Assembly (NCBI RefSeq): GCF_000699445.3
Contig: NC_067196.1
Coordinates: 3,782,001 to 3,846,000 of the forward strand
Length of the DNA stretch: 64,000 nt
Direction: 5' to 3'
Source of the DNA: Schistosoma haematobium
Lineage: Eukaryota; Platyhelminthes; Trematoda; Strigeidida; Schistosomatidae
Positions 48,001-61,200 of this stretch are shown here, one piece after another. The position numbers and the translations under genes are program-made. Below the pieces are notes generated by a model. That model was not told the DNA's origin and did not search any database. It saw nothing but the letters and a program-made list of their open reading frames with translations. Every line of letters begins with the position of its first letter. The first letter of the stretch is position 1.

Positions 48001-49164
48001 ACTGAAACTACTACGTATTATTAAGTAGTGTAATGTTAAACATGAAAACATTAGGAAGGAAGGAGATAAACAATGGACAGACAACAGATTCATTATAAAG
48101 AATCTTTACGCTGATTTTTGTTGATTGATTAACAATCGACAAATAAAAACATACCAATGAGGTTGATATATAAAACACTTCTACTTTACCTTGATCTACA
48201 ACACACTTATGAACACGGACATGTCCAAGTTGAGTGAATCTTCGCTGGCAAAAATTGCATTGATAAGGTTTTTTACCTGAATTAACCACAACAATAAATA
48301 AATGAAAAAAAAAACGGAAATATTAACAATTATCAAACTGATAGTTGGTTGTTATTATAAAGAGAAAAGAATGGGTAATAACAGTTCAGAACGTAGGTGA
48401 AAATAGAGTAGTAAGTTTAAGTTACACATTTAATGGTACTTGTCGGTAAATGTAATGTAATAATTGAAAGAAAGAATTGAACTAGATAATAAACCACTAG
48501 ACTATTAAATGATGATGTCGAAAATTGTTCACTTCAGATTTTAATTCATAATACTTAATGATATGAAAAATCCAGTTACTTAGGTGATTTCATTGTTGGA
48601 TCAATGACCGTAAAACTTTTCAATTAACTTTCTATTGTACTTTTAAATTGACCCAGAAATGACTACAGAGAGTTGTATCTTTAATAAATTTCAATTTGTA
48701 TCAATTATAAGTAGTGTTGTCTTCTGATATTGTCATGAAATAGTTGGTCAAGCTGAAAAAATGTATCCGCTAGATATATGCATTGTTCAATGCATTATCC
48801 ATTGATTTTTATCATAGAAATTCACTTGGATTGGTGAACTATGAGAGGGAATAATAAATGGTATGAATTGAACAACCATACGTTATCATCTAAGCCATGT
48901 ACACAAATACTTGTTAATACTGTGTCGCAGCTACCAATTCGCAGCATACCAACCTTTTTCTGGATTACTGTTGTGACGTGCGCTTTCCGAAATCTGATAT
49001 TGATATACGGTATGCTATGCGCTAACCTCACAAACTGACTACTTGAGCGAGAAAGTGTATTGAACTACCGAATAAAATATATATATACCAGTCCATCCTT
49101 AGGAGATTGACCCATTTTGACACTTTCATTAATCTACTTCTGATTGGGACTTCATATCAACTAA

Positions 49165-49222
<58 letters not shown>

Positions 49223-52200
49223 TGCCATAATAATTCATGATACAATCAACAACACTAAAGGGTGCATTTACCTTCGTGAACTGATGCTTTATGCTGTTTC
49301 AGATGAACACTTTGTGTGAAACGAGCACCACAGATATCGCATAAATGTGGACGTTTCCCTAAAAGATGATAATTTATTTTATAATTTCGTAGAGTGGAAG
49401 AAACAAAAAAAACACAGAAATAAACCAATGAATGTTAAATGAATGACAAGTAGTAGTAGACATGTGATAGTGATTAGGAATGTAGATTAAAACACCCAAA
49501 ATTAACTTATACTTCTTCAGAGTAAATAAGTAAAATTATGTTAATTTAATGCTGGTTATCTACTTACTTTGAAGAAGTGGAGTATATTAAGTCACGAAAC
49601 ATCGTCAGAAATACAAGCATTCTACTCATAAGGATACAACAAATAATATATTTATTATTAACTCTTTACCCAATGCTCAATTTATTCAAAACTATCAAGT
49701 CCAACATTGGTATGGATACCCATATTTATCTATATGGTTATAACAGCATTCTACCATTCTATTCTTGACTATTACTGTTACATTCTAGCCTTAAACTGAG
49801 ATACTAATCTAAACTCCTAATCCTAACCCCAATGTAATCTATTTTTCAAGTTCCGTTGTAAAAAAACCCATCATTTCAATCAACAACATTCTGATTATCA
49901 AAAAAGTAATGCATTAGTTTCTCAAAGTCATTTTAAGTTTTACTGAAGGTCATCCCGATCGTTGTTGCTACCTTGACGTGGTGGTCAGGCTTGTCTATCG
50001 TGATGAGTCAATCGAGCTACACCGGCTGGAACAATCGTTCCTCAAGGTTTTACCATGCCAAACAGGTCGGTAAGACTAAATGCAGCAAATCCAACGTCTG
50101 AGGGAGAAGTCGTACTGATGACTGTGTAGAGGTGTGACGACAGTAAGGTGTTTCCTTCAGACAACCAGAATAACAGCGGTGCTGCCTTCCCACAAGGAGA
50201 GGTGGAGTTGGAAAAGGTTGACCCTAAAAATACACACCTCACCTTATCCCACGAATATCCCTCTTTAGTGGTGAGGTCTCAACAATTACGGAGCTAACAC
50301 GATTATTACTCACAAAAAGGTCGTGTGTGACCGACCTTTGGCAGTTTTCCCTTGGGTACTGCGGTCACACTCTCAGGCCACTAAGACATTTTTAATCCAA
50401 TTTCCTTTTCAGGTACCTCCAAAAGAACGCTTCCACGGTGTGGGCGACCGGGAAGTGATAACCGCCCTCATACTTCTAACAGCACTCAAGATCACTGACT
50501 GAAGGTCATCAACAAGGTAATTTTTAATCCGACTTCCATTCAAAAAAAAATTATAAGAAAAATAAATCATAACGGACAGTAATTTAATAAACCAAGAAAT
50601 TTAAAACAAACGCCTAAAACGCCAGTGAATAAAAATTAAATGTTTAAGCTATTAGATTAATAATCAATCAGTGATTGATTATTAATAAGTTCTTGGTACC
50701 TGTGTCATTGAGCCACAGGGCATAGTTGTGCTATTTAGGTCTTAATGTAAAAGCCTGAATTATGTCTATCTTAAAAACTAATGTAAAACTAGGCTCATGC
50801 AGGGTATATTTATAATTATGTCAGTTGAATTAATAAGTCTATTTATATATGATGGCTAAAGGATTTGAAGACGTTCAGTGTTGGTATCTGAATTAGAAGT
50901 TAATACATTAGCATAATATGCCAAATTATTAGACAATGAATACAGTTTTGGAAATTAAGTGCAGAAACAATCAGGTTTCTGAATAGGTTTACATTAATTA
51001 AGTACTAAATGGTTAAGAATAGTGGTTTTCATATTTCTGACGACTACATCATCAGTGCCTATTTACTCATCTATAGAGAGTGGGTCAATTGATTATGGAA
51101 AAAGAAAACATTTAAAGAAGCAAACTTACCAGCCAATAACATAACTTTTACTACTACTGTTACTTACCTTCATGAACGGCAGATTTATGATGAAGTAATT
51201 TACTTGCTTGACCGAAACATTTCCCACAAATATCGCACACATGAGGTCTTTCAGCTAGTTGTACATTGGAAACATAGATTAAAAAAAACATGGTCTTGTA
51301 AAAAAAAATAGTGACCGAGCGGATTGGACTACGAAAATGAAAGAAAATATGTACCTGTAACACACGAATGGACGACAAATATGATTCCTGGACCCATAGA
51401 ACCCGGGTCACCCTCTTTCACTGTTTGAGAAGTTACCACTTAGAAATACTGCTCCACTGGAAAATAAAACGCCGGCTAGCATCCCACAGAGAACATTAAT
51501 TCTTGTAGTATTTCAGGTAAGTTTTGCTAACAAGTGCCAAGTTGTACGAAACGAAAATCAAATAGGGTTTTCTGTTAGCTACTTTCAACAAACTTAGATA
51601 AAAAGAATAGTTTATGCAATACCAACTTATTTGGACTAGTGGTCACATTGCGACAAAATCGATGGAATCTAATCGACGTAAAGGAAATAGACTAATGATC
51701 GATCAATATAAATCCTCCATCTTTAGCACTATGTGTGACGTTATCGTAGTATGTTAATTCTACGCGGAAATTAGATGAGACAACTTGAAGACATATGTTT
51801 ACTAGATTGCGAAAAACGTCTACGACTGAATAATAAAAAACTTTTTTTCAAATACTTACAATTATGAACAGTAGCTCTATGTTGACGCATATCAGCAGCG
51901 TGTTGGAATGCGATTCCACAAACACCACAATTATAACTAATTTCACCTGAATATAAACAAAAGAAAAGAATTTGGTGATTAAATAAAAGTATGGAAAATA
52001 GCGAATCCAAACTTAGATTAACACAATAAATGTAGTGATGTTTCATACACGAATAGGTCACTTTATTTACCTGAATGAAATGTACGTCTATGTTTTTGTA
52101 ATTCAGAAGATTCACGAAAACGAGCACCACAAATTCCACAAGCGAAAGGAAGACAACCTAATAGAATCATAAAAGAAAACAATCTAAAGTGGGTTTTTTT

Positions 52201-55200
52201 ATTTGAAATCGCTAAAACAAATGGAACTATTGTACTGATAGAAAAGAGGAAAAACACGACTACACATGAGGTGATCAGGTTTATATTTACTGTTTTTATT
52301 TGTCCAATAGAAATAAACGGCCTAGATAGCTTAGTGGTAATGTCTGAGACTGTAAAGCTGGATTACGCGGGTTTGAATCTCACAGGGAACACCAGGGACT
52401 TTGAGATTGTAATTGTGTCTTGCTGACGAGTCCCAACCAGCACGAAACTTAGTTGCAGTATTCTGGTGCCAATTACTCCCAATCTCTTGACATTTCAGAA
52501 ATGAACGATAACCGACACGATAAATAAAAAACCCTAAGCTCTAACATATAGAGAAGTACATAACGATACTAAGTACTAATACCATTTGAATATGACTAGT
52601 GATAGATTGTGTTCTATAATAAATTAGATTTTTTGTCTTGGCAAACACTTGGATAGGCTCCTCAGAGTTTATTCACAGTAAATAATAAGTTTTCACATCG
52701 CTTAAATGTATCTGCCATGATAAACTGATTATGGAGAATTATCCGCTTAATTCCAATTCACCTCATTTAAAAACAAGAAAATGTATATGTACTTGGCTTT
52801 CAGATACTCATAACAAGCATCAGGACTAATGATACTATCTGATTGTCTTAACTGAAGTAAATGAAGAGAGTTTCGAACTTACTATATAGTGGTGGTAGAT
52901 TGTGAATTGTCGTCACTAAGCTAACACTGTTGGCGTGAAAGAAGTGGGATGGTAGCACACTAGTCAGACTGTTTAGCTTATAATCACTAAGTTTCAAGTT
53001 CGGACCCAACCTACCTACTTCGGTTTGAGTAACAAGGTAGCATCCCTATGCCTCAAACTTAGAGAATGATTCAAAGCCAAGTATATGAATCTGTACGTGT
53101 TTGATGAGTTGATAATAATGATTACTGTTAACGTAATAAGTAATAAGATCGAAGGGATTTATCGATGTTTAAGGGAGAAAAAATGATGAATTTAGCGTTT
53201 TCACAGTTCAACTGACGGATTAACCGAATTTGTTAACAACTTATTTACTAGGTAGATCTGTGTTTGATTTCCAACCAAAATCTAAGTATGAAGACTAATG
53301 ATACTATCCAGTTGCCAGAACCGAAGTACATGGGACGAGAACCAAACCTACAACTTAGTGATTGAATGTCGAAAGGTTTAACCACTAAGCAACCACTCTA
53401 TCTGATTTGAGAGATGACATATCCAAATATAATTGGAAATCAATTAATCTGAAAGCAAAAATGCTATCACAGAAATGATTACAATTGGTGAACTTTACAT
53501 TTCAAAAAACACTGATAATTAAGTTTAATATTGTGCAGTTTGAAAATCGAAAGTAAACAATGAATAAACAGTCGATAGGTTTGCTAATGATCAAAAAATC
53601 AGATGAATGGTGTACGGATATGTTTTAAAAATTCGGCATTTATCAGGAAAGGGGACTCGCTATTCTTTAGCTACAGTTGCGTTAGACGATAAAACAAACG
53701 GGATGTAAAATCTTAAACACCATGTTAATCAGACTGATTCCATTTATGCTTACTACAAGAGGATTGCTATTTTTCTACGTAAAGAGATGTATAATACCTG
53801 GTTGCCAGGCCAAAATATAACAGTAATGTATGGTTTACTATGTTGTTTGGAATGATTCATAAACAGGAGCAGTAATGGAGATAGATTCATGATTTCCATC
53901 CCCTTAAGTGTTAGACTTCCCATTTCGTATTCATCTATTTCATTTTTTTCTACTTGAATTGTAGTTACATTTCTCTTTGAATGGATACAATTATTTAATC
54001 TCATTGAGATTAACCCATATTCATTTTAAACATCACCGTGATTATATGAGATTTGAGAATTTCGACCAGCGCTATCTGTGATAGAGTGAATATCCGGCAC
54101 TTTAACCGGGTTGGTGGACATGGAGAGTCCACCTAGGGGAGTCGGAAAACCCTGATTCCAAACCAATGGTGCACATGGACTCCAGGATTCTGAAGGAACG
54201 AATGGCGTATGAACCAATCGTTGGTCACTGGTTACCATGGGACTGTATCTCCTGAAGTTGCACCACTGCCTTGTCGATTAGACCTTTAGGTCGAAGGCTC
54301 CGGGTGTGGTCCCTTAAGAAAACCATCTGCTTCGGTTTGGGCACTCGGGCAGTATCACAGCCCTTACACAAATCAAATGAGATTTGTGTGGCGCATATGT
54401 ATCTGATGCCCCCTTGTACCAATATTTATGTGTTCAGATAATAATAATAAGTGATAGAGTGAATCAATAGTTTGAAAATCAAGTATGGTCACTAATTGAC
54501 AAAGTGTGTAACACTATGTATCTATAGTCAGTGGGTATAGCTCCCGAAAAATATACTCCGATGATAAAACTTGGTGTTGTTGGTAAATTCAACGATCGTT
54601 ATATAATAAAACTACTGGTCAGCATTTTTTTATTATTGCCAAATAAACTTCAGTTTTTATTTTATTTAAACACATAAATATTGGTACACGGAGGCACCAA
54701 ATGTATGTACATCACACAAATCATTCGATTTATGGGAGGATTGGGATACTGCCCGGGTGCCCAAACCGAAGCAGATGGTTTTCTTAAGGGACCACACCCG
54801 GAGCCTTCGACCTAAAGGTCTAATCGACAAGGCAGTGGTGCAACTTCAGGAGATACAGTCCCATGGTAACCAGTGACCAACGATTGGTTCATACGCCATT
54901 CGTTCCTTCAGAATCCTGGAGTCCATGTACACCATTGGTTTGGAATCAGGGTTTTCCGACTCCCCTAGGTGGACTCTCCATGTCCACCAACCCGGTCAAA
55001 GAGCTGGACATTCGCTTTTCGTCCTCTCAATTTCGTAAACAACAGAAATGCCACGAGAAGGTAGTGAGCAGGACTTCCCTGGCAGTGGTTGTATGCACGT
55101 ATCCATGTGAGAGCATTTGGAGAGCTGACTCTCCCCACTCTCGGCCGTACCAGGGAATTTTGGGGGCACACTTCAGTCAGTCCATCATAATCAACACAAG

Positions 55201-58200
55201 ATGAGACAGGAATACAAATCCACCCTAGTTGTTACATTATATCAGCATGATGAGGTGAACTTAACAAGATAACTACCAAAGGAGCTGAAACAACACTAGT
55301 ATCAGTGGTAAAAATAAAAACTAAATATTGGAGAAAATAGTTCAAAGAGGAGGAATAAATTTGCGAAAGAAAACAGCATGAAACAATGCTGGAACTCAAG
55401 ATCTAACACAGAAGATATAAGATTCATCTATCTGCATCATATCACTACTTTACGACCCACATTTATTGGTAAAAATAATTGATCTGATAAAAATAATGAT
55501 TCATATTGAATTGAAATAAACTAGTCGCGATTCTTAATTCAACAAACCTTCATGAATTGAAGCACGATGAGTTTTCATTGTGTGCATATGTGAGAAACCA
55601 CGACCGCATACATCACAAACAAAAGGTTTTAATGCTGAAATATGAAGAAGTATTGGAAAAGAGAGAGAAAAAAATTCATCGAATTATTGATGTGTATCAG
55701 TTTAGTGGTAAGTATGAAACGTACATGTTACATCAGAAATGGCTTTTTTAAAAAAAGGTGTTGTATCGAAGTGAGATTGAGAAAGGGTAAATTTTTGAAA
55801 ATCTCCATCATTTTTCCTTTACATTCTGTATGGTTTTTCCAGTTCACAATTCTTTTCTATTTTCACTTCTATTCTCTTTAACTTGGGCTTCTTAGCTTCC
55901 TGTTGCCAGAGTTTCTACAGCCGATTGGTCTTATATACTATTTATGTCGCCAGATATAAGTGGCATACACTACAGTGTAACTACTAAATACATAGATTAT
56001 GGTACTTCAATATTATCACATTTTATAAACTTTCATTTAATGCATAAACTGTTATGATAAGTTTCATCATTCCTAAATTATTGTTAGAGACAGCCATCTA
56101 CCTCAGTACAATGGAAGATGGTCGCGCAATTTCGTGAACTGGTTGAAGTTAGACGTTAACACCGTTGGAAGCCGGCCGGCTCAGTGGTCTAGAGGTTAAG
56201 CGTTCGCGCGCGAGACTTAGGTCCCTGGGTTCGAGTCTCGCGTGCGGGATCGTGGATGCGCACTGCTGGGGAGTCCCAGTGCTTCCAGGTTTTCAATAGT
56301 AATCCAACATCAATCGATCCGTGATCTCAGTCAAAAACTTAATTAGTCATTTCCCTATTCCTCCGTTTTTATATCACTTATAGCTCCGTTGTATATATAT
56401 TATAACTTCCTATTTGTAAGATTGTCTAAGTAATTAATGTATACAAATTTGAGTTTTTAAAACAATAAGATAATAGAATGACTTTGTTTGTTAGCTTCAT
56501 CTTTTGATTGTACACTGGGATAAAAGTAACTCGTGAGCTGATGATATACATTAAGGTCATGGTTATTGAGTGACTGATCTAGAGAAGGTCATTGGTTCTA
56601 TAGACAATAAGCGAAATAATTGATAAATAGATTTGAATATTCAGCTGTTTCAGATTATTAGTCGGCTCAATCACATGAGCTCTAAGAGCTCTAAGGATTA
56701 TAAATACATAACAATATGGATGATTTAAATAAACTCAATTAAACTCATTGAGAATAGTTAAAGTAACAATTTCTGTTATAGACACAAGTTAGTCATTGAA
56801 GAAGGGGATAAATACTGTAAGCCTAAACTTCAGTTTATTAACCGTACGGTCAACTGCCATATATCTTACGACTAACAATGTGTGAACAATATAATCTTCT
56901 GTGAATAATTAGCATTTTTGTTGAACAAGTACAACTCTATTTTGGAAACTTTTGACTTGATCTCAAAATGTAATTGTAAAAACTCTCGGATTTCCCCAAG
57001 TTCCATACTTATATCCTTCAATAGTTTAATCGAGCTAGTAGACTTTGATCAGTATTGAGACAAGAATGCATCAGAGATTCATTATTATAAAGCCCATTAA
57101 CGTTAAACATATTTTTTACGGTTAAATTGTCAGAACTGTTTGTACATGAGGAAGATGATGACAGAAAACAAAGAATTATAATGGATAGATGAGAGTCTAA
57201 AGAATAATGAAGAGAATTATTATCAAACAAGAGTATTACTAGAAGCATACGGACGGCAACAATTACAAGTAACCCTGTTTTATGCGTATGCTCAACACTA
57301 AATGAAACTCACAATGAAATAAAAATATTACAACGAAAAGGCAACTTACGACCACTTTTTTCACAATTATGCCGCCTCAATGAACGGGCTTTAGTGAAAC
57401 GTTTATTACAAACATCACAACTATACGGTCGTAATCCTGAATAGAGACAGAAAATGTGTCATTCGGTATACAATAGTACGTACGATTTAAGTAATTAAAT
57501 GAACAAAATGTAAATCAGTATACACACTCATAGATTCGATCAATGAGTTGAATATCTCAATCTTACCTGTTTGCTCATTAATTACATGAATATTACAATA
57601 TACTTCACCTAAATGAACTAAAGTATTTGATTTTCTTAAGAGATCAATTTACGATCCTATCAATGAACTAAAAAACAACCTACGATAAGTAATCTTATGC
57701 AACTTCATCATTGGTGATCACCGCCAACAAAGCTTTCATTACGATTAGAATTTCACTCGCTAATTAATGAAGCAGGGAAGAAAAGGATAGAAGTAGTTTT
57801 GTTCACTTCAATGAAGTTGGAGCTGTGAATATATTATTTTAGTCTACAAATGTATTAACAACGCATTAACTATTGCCACTTGTTGTAGCCCGTAAGAGAT
57901 TTAAAACTATGGATAGAGCTGGTACAAACGAATGAAAAGTGTTAAGTCCTTTTAAAGTATGAAAACGATCGTTTATTATCGGATCAATAGCAGTTATGGA
58001 ATGCCTAACTTTGGAAAACAAAATATGATATGAATGCAGTAAATATTCTTTATAAAACTGGATAAACTGAACAAACTAGTGGTAAATCAACAGCTTACAT
58101 ATCAAACCATACGACTTTATATTATTATGTCATAAGTCTAAAACATGGACTCTAGTTTGGGCAGGCTTTATATCAAGAAATCTGGTTCATGGCTTAGAAT

Positions 58201-61200
58201 AGATCACGATGGCGTCAGTGTATCGACTATTTGTTTTCCCTTAAACTATGAGATTAAAATCGCTTCATATCTTTCTTTCTACCAGCTAATTCTTTCTTCC
58301 TGTACTATATCCTTATATGCACTCTTTCTTTTATATATTACCACCACTGAATCAACTACTTCCATGAATCCGATGTTCATCTTGTTGTGCTAATGAGGTA
58401 TGGCAACTTGGACCGATGCACATATGTGCCTGGTTCTACGTTGTAGCTGACTGACTAAGTTGTATTACATCAATCGTGTACTAAAACGCACTGAGGAAAC
58501 AAACTTCACATTAGCTATAATAAATTTAATAAAAATGGGTTTATTTATCATGGAAAATTAGTAAAACAATATACTTGTGTTTAATAAATTACCTTTATGA
58601 ACTGTTTGAATATGTTGTTTCAGATGGCCATTTTGTGTAAAACAAGCATTGCATATATCACAGGCAAATGGTCTACGACCTAAATAATGTGAAATAAAAT
58701 CAACATTTACTTAATTTCGGTAAATGAACTAATAAGAGTGAATATCCAATCAACAATGACCGAAAGTTCTAAGTTCAATCCAAAACCTATCAATGTTTTT
58801 TGCGTAGATGACCAATATCACAATATAGAGTTATCTATCAGATCATCGCAGTTCAGTAGCTTTGGAGCTTGAAGCTATGAGTATTGAGTATCAATCTCCA
58901 CCGGAAAATCAACACGAATGCAGGTATACCAAGTGTACTATATGTCAGATGAAACTGAGTTGTGACTGGTTACTGAGCGAAAACAGAGAGCCCGTCTATA
59001 ATTTGTCATGCAAACAACGGTTTTGTGTTGTAACTCTGATTTCTTACCTGAGTTACACCGTGTTGACAGCTTGTATTTGTGTGAATAAAATCAGTGTCTG
59101 ATCGATAATCTGGTTCTCAACCGTTAGGCGGAGTTGTTAACCGGTGTATGACGTGATCTAGTTTGCCCAGTCTATCACTCAATCTAGTATTATCGTACTT
59201 CGTATCAGAAGACAAAACCTTTTATTCTTTTAGCATTACATCAAAGGTCGAGTCTCGAAAGAGATGAAACAGATTACGAGACCTTTCGAGATAAATAAAA
59301 TGAGAATACATAGAATCGGATTGACGTTTGTTTACAACTGAACAGCTTTGAAGCGGTGTTACTTGACCCGATGCACACATATCAGGCTCTACAATGTACA
59401 TAACTTTGAAATTATACAAAACAGGTATTCTGAATTGTTCAGTCCCTAAAAGATCTTGATAGTTTCAAATAAATTGAGCATTATGTAGAAAATTAATAAT
59501 AAATATATTTTTCTGTTCTATCCCAATGAGCAGAAAAACTGTATTTTTGATGTTTCGTGACTTAATGTAACCCACTTCTTCAGAGTAAATAAATAACCGA
59601 ATTAAATTAACACAATTTAATTTAATTTGGTCATTTATTTACTTACCTTAAGTCACGAAACGTCAGAAATACAGTTTTTCTACTCATTGGGATATAACAA
59701 AAAGATGTATTTATTATCAAGTGAATGATTATTTATGAATCCCTACTTAGAATAGATTTCCAAAGGTTCTAGATGAAAAAGCGACTAGTAAGCCCAGCTA
59801 AGTCATAAATAGGGATTGGGGTCTACTGGTGACACTGTCAGGTTATGATTTGTTTAAAACTAGGAAAATAGACAATTACATTCCTAACCAAGGGCGAAAT
59901 AAAATTAACGTCGTTTTTAGCAAGTACAGTCAAGCGGTGTTGGAAATATGTTGACATCTGACACTCTCAGTCTCCACACACCGTGGAAGAACACTCGTTC
60001 TTGAGGTGCTTGGTGCAGAAACTGGATTATCAATAGTTTCGTCTACCTAGGAGGCCGACCACAGAGCCAAAGGGATAACTATTTGAAGATCATCATCCAA
60101 GGTCTCTTGCGAGTAGTTCTCTGTGTTAGCACCATACTCAAAAGGCCTTATCACTAGGTATGAAAACCCAAGAGGAAAGCAGAGGGAAATTTTAAAGGTC
60201 AACGTACTCTGATTCCTCCCTTCTACTGTGAGGAGAAATCGCCACAGAAGCCGACTTTCCGAGAGACACATTACTGTGATCATACTGCAGTACAGTCAGT
60301 AGTATGATTCCATTTTCCTAATTTATTCTTTCAGTCTTAACGTCCTTTAACCTATATAACTGGGACGACAGGATCTGAATAGGTGTTTTAGCCAACATAA
60401 TTTGATTGGAAAAGTTACGGTATGTAAGTCCGGTCACCACGTCAAGGTAGAAATGTGGTCGGGGGAAAAACATACAAACTGATGAAATAGCTGCAGATAT
60501 GGTTTACTCCCTTGTTTTAGATGGTAGTCCTGCAGTAACTTGAGTTATATAGTTTGATGACGTTATAACACCTCACCTAAACTTAATGATATTTGTTTAA
60601 TTTTGTCAAGCCTTACAATTAACATATATGACAGTGTCATCCGGACAGTAACAATTTGTCTATATCTTTATATGATTATTATCATGTCTGTATGCTTGAT
60701 CACGTGTTACAGACTACGTACATATCCATCTTACTGGCTCAAATAGATCGATGAATCATTCACCATCCTATGTATACGTGCTTGAATCTTATCGATTCGA
60801 CTCGTAGTTCGCCCCTATACTTGCTTGCTCACTCGCACTCACATTTACGCTCGAATTCACTTTGTGTGTTTCGGGCTTAATGATCTGCGCTGTTAAACAA
60901 CAAACTGTGATCGACGCTTTATATCGTCTTCTGAAATTCATAGAAAGTTGAGATTTGTTTCGTAAGTCATTATCTTGAAGATAATTCACTACAATATACT
61001 TTCCAACACAACTTTTAGACCTATTTATTCAGAAAAGAAGGTCAGTGTATCGAATTTTTGTAAATCCTTTTTTTCAACTTACCTTCATGTACTGATAGTT
61101 TATGTAGTCTTAATGTTCGAGCCTTTTCCAATCGTTTACCACATTCATCACATTTGAATGGTCTAAGAGCTGAAATATGAAATAATGAGTACAAATGAAC

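Noticed and set aside
49107..49319. 70-codon plus-strand frame across the AT repeat
   Set aside because: It is mostly Ile/Tyr repeats translated from the (AT)n microsatellite and overlaps zinc-finger exon 8 on the other strand.
49790..49840. Telomere-like cctaa runs (also ttagg runs near 33960-34010)
   Set aside because: Only one or two degenerate units each; no array.
58862..59101. Plus-strand frame with several cysteines
   Set aside because: Cys spacing fits no known finger, the strand is opposite to the gene, and no splice sites or homologs were recognised.
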